Assembly: GCF_003461955.1 (NCBI RefSeq)
Contig: NZ_QTYB01000016.1
Span: forward strand, 22,149 to 76,108
DNA: 53,960 bases
Direction of reading: 5' to 3'
Source: Ruminococcus sp. AM36-2AA
Lineage (GTDB): Bacteria; Bacillota; Clostridia; Lachnospirales; Lachnospiraceae
Part shown: in pieces, positions 18,575 to 26,550 of the stretch
How the letters are laid out: every line of letters begins with the position of its first letter
Numbering within the stretch: the first letter of the stretch is position 1
Notes under the pieces: generated by a model
The model's input: the letters and a program-made list of their open reading frames with translations, nothing else
What the model was told of the DNA's origin: nothing
Database searches by the model: none
Program-made: the position numbers and the translations under genes

Positions 18575-18616
18575 AACAGACTACCTTATTTATTTTAATG
18601 TATAAGGCAGTCTGTT
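18575..18616 (-). terminator. attenuating hairpin after the precursor gene
   Basis: AACAGACT-a-CCTTAT (18575-18589) pairs with ATAAGG-c-AGTCTGTT (18602-18616): about 14 paired bases with one mismatch and a 12-nt loop. On the minus strand it follows the precursor stop by 25 nt, and its downstream tail (TTTCTAAAAAAT) is only weakly T-rich. This suits a leaky terminator or an RNA-stabilising hairpin that raises precursor mRNA over the downstream genes. Confidence 0.65.
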
Positions 18617-18640
18617 CTATGTACTAGTAACTATAACTTG

Positions 18641-18811
18641 TTAGTACATTACGCTATTGTCATTACTAATAACCACTCTTGAAGCATCCGCATTATGCTG
18701 AGATAACCAAGTCGCAGCACAATATGAACATGGGCAACCACATCCACAAACGCACCCAAAAGACTCAATCGTGTTCCTGTTTTTCTTCATATTTTTGTTG
18801 AGTTTCTTCAT
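18641..18811 (-). CDS. cysteine-rich RiPP precursor peptide, Clo7bot-like
   Basis: This 56-residue peptide has its ATG at 18811 behind a perfect AGGAGG. A lysine/asparagine-rich leader (MKKLNKNMKKNRN) is followed by 'TIESFG', a motif I associate with Clo7bot-family precursors, and then a core with six cysteines at 20, 22, 24, 26, 28 and 31 in the pattern CxCxCxCxCxxC. A 25-residue tail follows (AATWLSQHNADASRVV...MY). The gene sits in a RiPP operon between the acyl-carrier-related gene and the lipoprotein, with the radical SAM maturase three genes upstream. The cysteines are the expected sites of radical SAM thioether crosslinks, which is inference. Activity of the product is unknown. Confidence 0.88.
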   Translation of the reverse strand: MKKLNKNMKKNRNTIESFGCVCGCGCPCSYCAATWLSQHNADASRVVISNDNSVMY

Positions 18812-18924
18812 ACGGTTCTCCTCCTTTCTGTTAAAATAATATCAATATTTCCGCTTCATTGGTGCCAAGAGAAACAGATATATGATATTTCATATTATAA
18901 TTTCCGGATATAGAATAAACTAAT

Positions 18925-19161
18925 TCAAAATGCTACTTTTCGTATGTGATTTAATTTATCGCATATTGTTTGCAAATTAAACTCATCCACTTTTATATCA
19001 TCCAGCAATTTTATAATCGGCAAATTATATGTATTCTCTAATTCCATTATCACATATATCCAGCACTCTTCTACTACAGGCAAATCCAATAGATTCTGTT
19101 CTGAATTTTCTACTTTTATCATTGTGTATTTCAATATCACATTTTTAATTAGCTCTTCCAT
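18925..19161 (-). CDS. acyl-carrier-related peptide maturation protein (TIGR04069-like)
   Basis: This 78-residue helical acidic protein resembles acyl carrier proteins in size and in 'VVEECWIYVIMELENTYNLPI ... IKVDEFNLQTICDKL'. The phosphopantetheine D-S-L motif is missing: the position is occupied by 'LPVVEECW'. It therefore cannot carry an acyl group by the usual route. Small ACP-like proteins of this type accompany CcpM and the TIGR04066 protein in peptide maturation clusters. A docking or scaffold role for the precursor is plausible. Start is fixed by GAGGAGATAGG. It lies 13 nt after the TIGR04066-type gene. Confidence 0.75.
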   Translation of the reverse strand: MEELIKNVILKYTMIKVENSEQNLLDLPVVEECWIYVIMELENTYNLPIIKLLDDIKVDEFNLQTICDKLNHIRKVAF

Positions 19162-19174
19162 CCTATCTCCTCAC

Positions 19175-20224
19175 TTATATTACAAAAATATTATTTGCAA
19201 GTTCTTCCAAAATTTTCAAAATTTCTTTTTCAATTTTAGTATCATCAAATATATCAAGGACTTGATATTCAGAATTTTCAGGTATCGCTGGTTTTTCATT
19301 CATATCCTCCATGGTATAATACCGTATCTTTTTCCATTCATGATCCGCCTTATAAAATTGTCGTGAAAGAATATATTCTTTCACTGGTGTATTATATTTT
19401 CTTAGAACAAAATCGCTTATATTTTTTAATACAGTATAATTCAAATCAGTATACCTATACAAAGCCAAAAAGCCTATATCTACATCCAATGCGTTTGAAA
19501 TAATCAGAGGTAACTCGCCAAAATAATTTGTTTCATATTTTTCAAATTCCGAAACACCACCAGGGCAACCCACAAGAATCACATCGTACTCCTGTTGTTT
19601 TACTTTTGTATGTATCCAATGATTTAAAGCAATAATCTTTTCTGGATAAGACATGAATTTTGAATATAGAAAGCCAGGAAGATTTTCCATTCCTAAAAAT
19701 CCACCGAGAACGTTAGAGCAAAGTGCCAGTACACGATACCCCTGTTTTTCAATCACCTTTTTAATCTTCACTTGCAATTGGAATTTATCGCAATTTTCGC
19801 CCAATCCCATGACTGATATTACCGGAATATCTATTTCTTTTTTATTTGGCGAAACAACTTCATCTGACAATTCACTTTCCTGTAATATACATACTTTATC
19901 TCTGTCAATTTGAATCTTATCTAGCAGTGCTAAACCAGCATAAATCTTTTTCCCTGAGTCTAATGCCATTTGCACTCTTTTTTGGTATCCGTCATAACTA
20001 TATCCCATTGTATTTTCTGAAAAAACAATAGCATCAGCTCGAGTAAGACATTCTTCAAATTCTGTACTACAATATATCGAACTCTTCTTTTGTAATAGTT
20101 CAAGCCTACTCCTATCTTCTATATAGCTGGATACCGCAACCACCTGATATAATTTGTTTTCTTTCAATCCCTTGATAAGTATTTCTGTGTCATTATTTAA
20201 TGGAAACACAACTAATTTTTCCAT
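19175..20224 (-). CDS. peptide maturation system protein, TIGR04066-like
   Basis: This 349-residue soluble protein starts at ATG 20224 (AAGGAG five bases upstream), so that its ribosome site lies at the end of the radical SAM gene and the two are likely translationally coupled. The first half looks Rossmann-like ('VVFPLNNDTEILIKGLKENKLYQVVAVSS'). The second half has 'IPVISVMGLGENCDKFQLQVKIKKVIEKQGYRVLALCSN', which resembles P-loop or cobyrinate-type NTPase folds, although a clean Walker A is lacking. The family is known only as a companion of CcpM maturases. It could bind cofactor, metal or precursor; its biochemical role is not known. Confidence 0.78.
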   Translation of the reverse strand: MEKLVVFPLNNDTEILIKGLKENKLYQVVAVSSYIEDRSRLELLQKKSSIYCSTEFEECLTRADAIVFSENTMGYSYDGYQKRVQMALDSGKKIYAGLALLDKIQIDRDKVCILQESELSDEVVSPNKKEIDIPVISVMGLGENCDKFQLQVKIKKVIEKQGYRVLALCSNVLGGFLGMENLPGFLYSKFMSYPEKIIALNHWIHTKVKQQEYDVILVGCPGGVSEFEKYETNYFGELPLIISNALDVDIGFLALYRYTDLNYTVLKNISDFVLRKYNTPVKEYILSRQFYKADHEWKKIRYYTMEDMNEKPAIPENSEYQVLDIFDDTKIEKEILKILEELANNIFVI

Positions 20225-20234
20225 ATGCACTCCT

Positions 20235-21653
20235 TTATTTTAATACTTGCAAATTTTCATTTCCTTTATATCCAAACTCAACAAGTATACACAATTTATA
20301 TAGCAATAAAAGTGTACTTTCTTTTGAGTTTTCACATTGCTGTAGCAACATATTTTCTGTTAATATCTGATTATCTTTTGGAATTTGCGCCAAACAATAT
20401 GCACACATTCTCAAATTCCAACATCCTAAACATTTTTCTTTAATCATCTTACCATGGTTAAGTAGGAAACTCATTTTATCAAAATCAAATCCCGAATCCA
20501 AACTTCCGATGCACATTTCTGAATCTTCTTCCGAAACTCTTTCACATGGAAAAAATTCACCTTTTGTATCCACAAATAGTCTTCTAACTGCAGGAATGCA
20601 TGGACCACCATGATGTGTTTTTTTGCCTTCAGCAACATGACTATGTAGCTGTTCATATAATAACTCAATATCTTGCAGTTCTCTTCGCAACAATCGACTT
20701 TGTGCATCCCATTTTCGCTTCTCTAATACAGATAAAATCATCTTTATATATGCTAGTCGATGTACTCTGAAATTTTTTTGTGTTATGCGCGACAATGTCT
20801 CATCTTTTAAACCAACTGGATTTACATAATTGAAATTCACTGTCCCTGCTTCAAACAGCTCTTCTTCCGAATAAAATCGATATATATTTTCAAGATCTGA
20901 TGAAGAACTAATAACACAATTAAACAAAACTTTTGAATAGTACTCTTCATTGTAAGCTTTCAGTCTACTCAAATTTTCTAAAATAATGTCAAATGAACCT
21001 TTTCCTGTTTTAAATCTTCGATTTATATCGTGACTTTTCTTATCACCATCAAGGCTAATCATAAGATTAAACTCATATTTTACCAAAAATTCTATGACAT
21101 CTTCTGTCATTAAAGTCCCATTAGTCGTCATAGTAAAAAGAATTTTTTTATCCCCTTTACGTTGTAAAATATAGGAAACACATTTCTTAATCAATTCAAA
21201 TTCCAGAAGAGGCTCACCCCCATAAAATGATAATGCAAGTTGATCCGCTTTTTCGCTTCTTTTCAAATAAAAGTCTATTGCTTTTTTGGCTGTCTCGAAA
21301 TCCATCCTATTTGACGTATGGGAACGATTATAGTAGTTTCCAGAATATGCACAATATTTGCATCTCAAATTACACTGCTGAGTTACCTGCAAAATCAGAT
21401 TGCCCATATAATGTTCTGCCAACAAATGTAAGTTTTCTGTCTCAGGATGCTCAATTTCTTCTATCGCAGTCTCACGCAATAATCCGCTTTTCACAAACCG
21501 TCTTAACACTCCATCAGGAACCAATTTTGTCTTTTCCACAGTTTTTAATATCTGATATTCTTCATCATTCACCATAACTACAGAATCCAAAGAACGATCA
21601 TAAAAATATTTCTGCATTGGTGTTTGAATGCATTTAATTAATACCTTTCCCAT
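20235..21653 (-). CDS. ccpM: radical SAM/SPASM Cys-rich peptide maturase CcpM
   Basis: This 472-residue enzyme has an N-terminal section of about 85 residues ('NDEEYQILKTVEK ... DGVLRRFVKSGLL') that resembles a winged-helix RiPP recognition element. The radical SAM core has CNLRCKYC (C94, C98, C101) binding the 4Fe-4S cluster that cleaves S-adenosylmethionine. 'LSFYGGEPLLEFELI' and 'TMTTNGTLM' are the glycine-rich and TNG motifs. The C-terminal SPASM-type domain has cysteines in 'CIPAVRRLFVDTKGEFFPCERV' and 'CLGCWNLRMCAYC' for auxiliary clusters. It probably forms non-alpha or alpha thioether links in the six-cysteine precursor. Start follows GGGGGAAAGAAT. Confidence 0.88.
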   Translation of the reverse strand: MGKVLIKCIQTPMQKYFYDRSLDSVVMVNDEEYQILKTVEKTKLVPDGVLRRFVKSGLLRETAIEEIEHPETENLHLLAEHYMGNLILQVTQQCNLRCKYCAYSGNYYNRSHTSNRMDFETAKKAIDFYLKRSEKADQLALSFYGGEPLLEFELIKKCVSYILQRKGDKKILFTMTTNGTLMTEDVIEFLVKYEFNLMISLDGDKKSHDINRRFKTGKGSFDIILENLSRLKAYNEEYYSKVLFNCVISSSSDLENIYRFYSEEELFEAGTVNFNYVNPVGLKDETLSRITQKNFRVHRLAYIKMILSVLEKRKWDAQSRLLRRELQDIELLYEQLHSHVAEGKKTHHGGPCIPAVRRLFVDTKGEFFPCERVSEEDSEMCIGSLDSGFDFDKMSFLLNHGKMIKEKCLGCWNLRMCAYCLAQIPKDNQILTENMLLQQCENSKESTLLLLYKLCILVEFGYKGNENLQVLK

Positions 21654-21671
21654 ATTCTTTCCCCCGTATTT

Positions 21672-22313
21672 TTATTTTATCTGCGTCAGGACACCTGCAT
21701 CCATCTCACAGATCGTATCGCAGAGCCATTCGATCTCCAGCATGTTATGTGCTGCGATAAGAATAGTCTTCCCTCGTTCCTTTAATCCCCGCAAAAGCTC
21801 GCAGACCTCTCCTGCCCCCTGCTTGTCCAGACCATTAAAAGGCTCGTCCAATATCAAAAGCTCCGGATCTTCCATGATTGCCTGTGCGATACCAAGACGT
21901 TCACGCATTCCAAGAGAATACTGTCCTACCTTCTTTTTAGACAGAGGATCAAGCCCTAGGGCACGCATCGTCGCCCTCACATCGTCATCGGAAATACGGT
22001 GTTTCAGAGACGCCAGTCTCTTTAAATTCGCAAAACCGCTGAGATCCAGAAAGAAGCCAGGGTTTTCAATGATAATGCCTACGGAATCTGGAAAGTCCAG
22101 CTCCTTCCCGATCTGTTTTCCCCCTACGAGCACTGTGCCGCTCTCAGGTTGTAAAAATCCACAGATGCATTTAAACATTACGGTTTTCCCTGAACCGTTA
22201 AACCCCATAATCCCATGAATCTTCCCTTTTTCAAAATCATGGGTAATGTTCTTTAATACTTTTTCTTTTTGAAAGGATTTTGTCAGTCCCTTCAACCTGA
22301 TTGCATATTCCAT
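21672..22313 (-). CDS. ABC transporter ATPase, immunity/export type
   Basis: This 213-residue stand-alone ATPase has Walker A GFNGSGKT, signature YSLGMRERLGIAQAI and Walker B LLILDEPFNGLD. It belongs with ABC-2 drug and lantibiotic-immunity transporters (BcrA/LanF-like). ATG 22313 follows GGAGGG; the alternative ATG at 22325 overlaps the permease stop. Together with the two permeases upstream it would form a membrane pump separate from the exporter at the end of the operon. Self-protection against the cluster's own product is the likeliest role, as in LanFEG systems. The 18-nt gap to the maturase gene shows that it is part of the same transcript. Confidence 0.85.
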   Translation of the reverse strand: MEYAIRLKGLTKSFQKEKVLKNITHDFEKGKIHGIMGFNGSGKTVMFKCICGFLQPESGTVLVGGKQIGKELDFPDSVGIIIENPGFFLDLSGFANLKRLASLKHRISDDDVRATMRALGLDPLSKKKVGQYSLGMRERLGIAQAIMEDPELLILDEPFNGLDKQGAGEVCELLRGLKERGKTILIAAHNMLEIEWLCDTICEMDAGVLTQIK

Positions 22314-22325
22314 TTTGCCCTCCAT

Positions 22326-23219
22326 TTATTCGTTTGTCTGCGTAAAAGAGAAATTATAGCCCTTAATTCGGACGGCTGACAAGCCGATCAGCGCTATGAT
22401 TAATATTGCAAATATGAACATGCTCATCCCGATCCCTGGCAGGTAATCATAACCAAAGCTGTGCATGGGAAAGGTAGCTTGGTTCAACGGAGACAGCCAG
22501 CCGCAGAACACGTTCGCCCTATATTCCTGACTTTCTGTAAAATGAAACAGTTTCCGGAAAACATCTGGGTTCAGCAGGAGCCCATACAGACTGACTGCAA
22601 AAGCACCGATCACCCCTGCCATATTTCCCGCAGCCAGATTTAAAAACAACATGAGAACTGCGATAAAAAGAGTATATAAAAGTACAAGTCCAAACACTAT
22701 TGCTGCGCACATATAAGGAGTTGAGCTTTCCATTGTTTTTATGGAAACAGGAACGGTTATGCTCTCCCCACCGCCATAGCCCAACATTGCCGCTGTTTCG
22801 CTCCACACATTTCCCGTAAAGGAAAAGGGAGCTCCCATAATTCCAAGCATCACAGCCAAAAAAATATTATAGATCACAGTCGCCAGGATCACATAGATAA
22901 TCTGACCCGCAAGCCATATCTTCCGTTTTGTGCGTACAAGCCAATACGGAGTTGCCTGACTGATAAATGGCATGTCCGCAAAGAGCAGGATTAAAAGCAG
23001 GGAGGACAGCATAACAGAGGATGCATCCCCATATGTCCAAATAAACGGCTCGAATACCTGAAGGATTGTCTCATATTTTATCGCATGGGAAATAATCTGA
23101 TCCGACAGCATCAGACATAATATAGCTGCCAAAATAAAGGTCATCCAGATCCTCGGACTTTTTTTCCATCCATAGAAATTCTGGCCTGCAATCCAAAAAG
23201 CCTGTTTAATATCACGCAT
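22326..23219 (-). CDS. ABC-2 type permease subunit of immunity-like transporter
   Basis: This 297-residue protein has about six membrane helices (for example 'IWMTFILAAILCLMLSDQII', 'AAIVFGLVLLYTLFIAVLMLFLNLA', 'GIGMSMFIFAILIIALIGLSAV') and no soluble domain motifs. Its start overlaps the end of the preceding permease by 8 nt, and the ATPase follows at once, which is the arrangement of a LanE/LanG-like pair. It most likely forms the heterodimeric channel of the pump. Sequence families of such permeases diverge quickly, so specificity cannot be read from it. Confidence 0.75.
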   Translation of the reverse strand: MRDIKQAFWIAGQNFYGWKKSPRIWMTFILAAILCLMLSDQIISHAIKYETILQVFEPFIWTYGDASSVMLSSLLLILLFADMPFISQATPYWLVRTKRKIWLAGQIIYVILATVIYNIFLAVMLGIMGAPFSFTGNVWSETAAMLGYGGGESITVPVSIKTMESSTPYMCAAIVFGLVLLYTLFIAVLMLFLNLAAGNMAGVIGAFAVSLYGLLLNPDVFRKLFHFTESQEYRANVFCGWLSPLNQATFPMHSFGYDYLPGIGMSMFIFAILIIALIGLSAVRIKGYNFSFTQTNE

Positions 23220-23967
23220 ACCGCAACCTTCTTTCTATTGCGCACATAAAGATCAGTGCCGTTAAAAAACTTCCAACCGCTAATATAGCAATGCAGAAGA
23301 TATCATTGTAGTAAATAGACGCCGCCCAATAGCGGGGACTCAGAAAGAATGCTTTTTGATAGTAACGCTCCTGAAATACGGTCAGGACATAATAAAGAAT
23401 AAAAGGAACGGCATAGGACATATAGCGATTTTTTGTTATGACAGCCGACGTACCGCCAATTAGCGCCCAAAAAGCGCCATTTAAAAACAATCTCAGAAAG
23501 CTTACCGCCGTTCTGCCCACAAGCACTGCCATCTCATAATTTCCGTCAATCAGAGAAGGATACTGACCGAACCTCAGTATACAGATTACAAGAAGGAACA
23601 CCATGGCTAAAAAAGCTGTCAAACCTCCGGAGACCAACAATCCTGCTGCTTTTCCTACGAGATACTGTTTTCTCCCTGAACGGATATAACTGAACAGAAA
23701 AAAACGACTGTGCAGCTCAGCCTCCGTATTCTCTCCACCCGCAAAAGCAACGGCAATGGGAACAAACAGAAGCATATTAACGCTGTTCATACAATAGGTG
23801 TATGCTACGAACCAGCCTGGTCCTTCTGCAGATCCGCCTGCATTTATGATCTTCTGCAACATCTCATGCTCAGACATCAGGGTAGCCGAAACGATTAGAA
23901 AAATCCCCAAAATAAAGCGAATGCTTCGAATATTGTTTTTTATGTCCGTTGCCAACACATTTCTCAT
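23212..23967 (-). CDS. ABC-2 type permease subunit, first gene of the RiPP operon
   Basis: This 251-residue protein has about six hydrophobic segments ('IRFILGIFLIVSATLM', 'MLLFVPIAVAFAGG', 'GGLTAFLAMVFLLVICIL', 'AVPFILYYVLTVF'). Start at 23967 follows GAGGAGAAAAGCGT. As the first gene of the ten-gene operon it lies downstream of a candidate promoter and operator at 24053-24109. It pairs with the overlapping downstream permease. Placing immunity-type genes first would make protection appear before the peptide. That reading is inference. Confidence 0.75.
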   Translation of the reverse strand: MRNVLATDIKNNIRSIRFILGIFLIVSATLMSEHEMLQKIINAGGSAEGPGWFVAYTYCMNSVNMLLFVPIAVAFAGGENTEAELHSRFFLFSYIRSGRKQYLVGKAAGLLVSGGLTAFLAMVFLLVICILRFGQYPSLIDGNYEMAVLVGRTAVSFLRLFLNGAFWALIGGTSAVITKNRYMSYAVPFILYYVLTVFQERYYQKAFFLSPRYWAASIYYNDIFCIAILAVGSFLTALIFMCAIERRLRYA

Positions 23968-24052
23968 ACGCTTTTCTCCTCACTTCAAACAGCTATAGAC
24001 TTGATTTTTTTATTTTTATAAAATCCTAGTTTTTTGCAATAATATCACTATT

Positions 24053-24109
24053 TGTATAAAACTACACTCCTTATCAAACAACAGTTAAGGACTTGCAAAA
24101 ACTGTTGTT
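24053..24109 (-). promoter_or_regulatory. candidate RiPP operon promoter with overlapping inverted-repeat operator
   Basis: On the minus strand TTGTTT (24081-24076) and TATACA (24058-24053) are spaced by 17 bp. A perfect 10-bp inverted repeat, AACAACAGTT (24077-24086) and AACTGTTGTT (24100-24109), covers the -35 box, which is where a repressor or activator would bind. The first gene begins about 86 bp downstream. The rest of the 24110-24504 stretch is AT-rich with no gene recognised. Confidence 0.45.
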
Positions 24110-24504
24110 CCTACTGAAAGCATTGCAACAGCTGTAAAAATTGATAATATTTTAAATTTTCTATTATTCTAAGTTCTACAAATACATAAGCCGCCAGTTA
24201 AGTACGATTAGTTTTATTATAATTCAATAAATTCCATCCAACTTTCCACATTTTATTGTACAATTTTACCATTTATATAATAACATGTCAACATTTAATG
24301 AACGTTTATAACAAAAAAATGCAGGGCTATAAAAAACTAAAGAAATTGCTCTATTTTACAAAATTATATCCTATTTTTCAATTCCAACTCAATTTTCCCT
24401 CAATGTCTTTTTCCTCCAACTTTCGTATGCTTATCTCACAGCAAAGCAGTACCACACCGGTACAGCCTGCTGAATTAATCAATACGAAAATGGAGGTGTT
24501 TTTT

Positions 24505-25422
24505 ATGCGAGAACTCAGAAACACAAAAATCATTGCTGTAGATCACGGCTACGGCAACATGAAAACAGCAAATACCGTCACACCAACCGGAATCAAAGCC
24601 TATGAAACAGAACCCATCTTCACCGGGAATATTCTGGAATATAACGGCATTTACTACCGGATTGGCGAAGGACACAAAGAATTTATCCCAGATAAAGCTA
24701 TGGACGAAGAATATTATCTTCTAACTCTCATGGCGATTGCAAGGGAACTGAATGTCTTTTCCATCCGTGAAGCAGACGTTCATCTGGCTGCCGGGCTTCC
24801 TCTGACATGGATCAGAAACCAGAGAGAAGATTTCCGTTCCTATCTGCTCCAGAATCCAGAAGTCCATTACCGATTTAACAGCAAAGAGTATCATCTCCGT
24901 TTTGTGGGATGCAGCCTTTACCCGCAGGGATATCCGGCTATCGTAAACCGACTTGGAGATTTCAAGGGGACAAATCTTCTTGCAGATATCGGCAACGGAA
25001 CCATGAACATTCTGTATATCAATAATAAGAAAGCACAGGAAAGCCGGTGCTGGACAGAAAAGTTTGGCGTAAACCAATGCATGATTGCCGCTAAAAACGC
25101 TGTTCTGGACAACTTCGGAGTAAAGATTGAAGAATCTACCGTAGAGCAGATTCTGCGGTTTGGAACCGCTGACATTTCAGCGTCTTATCTGGATTGTATT
25201 ACTGCTGTTGCCAGACAGTATGTCACAGATATTTTTGCCACGCTCCGCAAATATGAATACAATCCTGGCCTGATGCGCCTGTATGTGGTCGGAGGCGGTG
25301 GATGCCTGATCCGTAACTTTGGAGCGTATGACAAATCACGAGTTACCATCCTTGATGATATCTGTGCCACTGCCAAAGGTTATGAATCTCTGGCTTATAT
25401 GAGCCTGAAAAGGAGGGGATAA
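24505..25422 (+). CDS. ParM-like plasmid segregation actin
   Basis: This 305-residue actin-fold ATPase carries the phosphate-1 motif 'IAVDHGYGNMKTA', the second phosphate motif 'LLADIGNGTMNILYIN' and the adenosine motif 'LYVVGGGGCLIRNF'. It belongs to the clostridial ParM/StbA-like group that polymerises to push plasmid copies apart. ATG 24505 follows TGGAGG; the longer in-frame extension back to 24256 has no ribosome site and unlikely composition. The ParR-like gene starts 4 nt after its stop. Its presence implies that the element exists as a segregating circle at some stage. Confidence 0.88.
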   Translation: MRELRNTKIIAVDHGYGNMKTANTVTPTGIKAYETEPIFTGNILEYNGIYYRIGEGHKEFIPDKAMDEEYYLLTLMAIARELNVFSIREADVHLAAGLPLTWIRNQREDFRSYLLQNPEVHYRFNSKEYHLRFVGCSLYPQGYPAIVNRLGDFKGTNLLADIGNGTMNILYINNKKAQESRCWTEKFGVNQCMIAAKNAVLDNFGVKIEESTVEQILRFGTADISASYLDCITAVARQYVTDIFATLRKYEYNPGLMRLYVVGGGGCLIRNFGAYDKSRVTILDDICATAKGYESLAYMSLKRRG

Positions 25423-25425
25423 GCC

Positions 25426-25809
25426 ATGCAGAACCATATCCGCAACACAAACCTGCGATTTAATCTGGACAAAGACCAGCAGCGGAGAGCCTGGGAATAT
25501 TTACAGACGATGGACAAACAGAATTTTAAATCTTACAGCCAGGTAATCTCCCTTGCACTGGTCGATTATTTTGACCGCTACTACCGCACTCAGGCTGATC
25601 CCTATCTGGAAACAAGGGAACGGGAAGAACTTTTTGTGAAACAGATTGTAGAAGCAGTAGAACACAGCCTGAAACAGTCATTGCCGATTTTTCTGTCCGG
25701 GCTGACTGCAGGCATGTTGGAAAGGGAATCCCCCATCAGGATGCCCTTTCCAGCTCCTGAAAAAGAACAGCCGGATCGTGATATAGACTGGGATTTTCTT
25801 GGAGAATAA
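25426..25809 (+). CDS. ParR-like centromere-binding adaptor
   Basis: This 127-residue protein directly follows parM. The N-terminal 'LRFNLDKDQQRRAWEYLQTMDKQNFKSYSQVISLALVDYFDRYY' is compatible with a ribbon-helix-helix DNA-binding fold. The C-terminal part is acidic and flexible and ends 'DWDFLGE', which is typical of the tail by which ParR contacts the ParM filament. The assignment rests on size, position and this layout. A parC repeat array was not recognised; the gap upstream of parM is the obvious place for it. Confidence 0.7.
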   Translation: MQNHIRNTNLRFNLDKDQQRRAWEYLQTMDKQNFKSYSQVISLALVDYFDRYYRTQADPYLETREREELFVKQIVEAVEHSLKQSLPIFLSGLTAGMLERESPIRMPFPAPEKEQPDRDIDWDFLGE

Positions 25810-25833
25810 ACCATTGTGATTGGAGGTGAACAC

Positions 25834-26550
25834 ATGACGGACTTTCTGACAGCAGACACAAGCCTGCCATCTTATATGATGTTTCCCCGTTTTCTTCTGG
25901 ACATGGAAATAAACGAAACTGCCAAAATGCTTTATATGATCCTGCTCGACCGTGCAAGGCTTTCCCAGAAAAATGAGGGCTGGTCAGATACAAATGGTCA
26001 TGTGTTCCTCTACTTTACGATTGAAGCACTGGCAGAAGTTCTCCACAAAAGCCAGATGACGGTGAAAACTGCTCTGGCAGTACTGGAAAAACAAGAGCTT
26101 ATCTTCCGAAAACGGCAGGGACCCGGACACCCTAATCGGATCTATGTAAAAATCCCGAAAGAAACCCTCAGCAATACAGACAGAATTCTTTCCTCAAGAC
26201 AGACAGAAAACTGTCCTATTGACAGACAGGATTCTTTCCCTGATACAGACAGAAAACTGTCCAGTAATAAGAAAGAGATAAAAAAGAACCATTTAACAAT
26301 AAGAGGGAGTAAAGAGCCACGCTCACCCTATGGAACATTTCAAAATGTTTTTCTGTCAGAGACGGAGCTGGAAAATATCCGGCAGACAATCCCTGACTGG
26401 CAGGACTATATGGAACGCTTATCCGGTTATATGGCTTCTACCGGAAAGCAATACCAAAACCATGCAGCTACCATCATCCGTTGGGCAAGACAGGATCATC
26501 CTGTTTCCCGGCAACGAAATTATGAAAGTGAGGAATACGAAACATTATGA
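25834..26550 (+). CDS. replication initiator, RepA_N-like
   Basis: This 238-residue protein opens with a winged-helix region: 'PRFLLDMEINETAKMLYMILLDRARLSQKN ... GHVFLYFTIEALAEVLHKSQMTVKTALAVLEKQELI', which is the RepA_N-type initiator domain of low-GC Gram-positive replicons. A variable polar linker and a helical C-terminal end ('YMERLSGYMASTGKQYQNHAATIIRWARQD') follow and may recruit the helicase loader encoded next. ATG 25834 follows GGAGGTGA; an in-frame GTG at 25816 is less likely. Its stop overlaps the DnaC-like start by 4 nt. Confidence 0.82.
   Translation: MTDFLTADTSLPSYMMFPRFLLDMEINETAKMLYMILLDRARLSQKNEGWSDTNGHVFLYFTIEALAEVLHKSQMTVKTALAVLEKQELIFRKRQGPGHPNRIYVKIPKETLSNTDRILSSRQTENCPIDRQDSFPDTDRKLSSNKKEIKKNHLTIRGSKEPRSPYGTFQNVFLSETELENIRQTIPDWQDYMERLSGYMASTGKQYQNHAATIIRWARQDHPVSRQRNYESEEYETL

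Noticed and set aside
3645..19161. Whether the carrier protein at 3645 and the carrier-related protein at 18925 belong to one pathway
   Set aside because: The first has the phosphopantetheine serine and lies on the chromosome with its own ligase; the second lacks it and belongs to the mobile RiPP operon.
24256..24504. 83-residue N-terminal extension of the ParM-like protein
   Set aside because: No ribosome site at 24256, AT-rich composition, and TGGAGG sits just before ATG 24505, where the actin motif begins.
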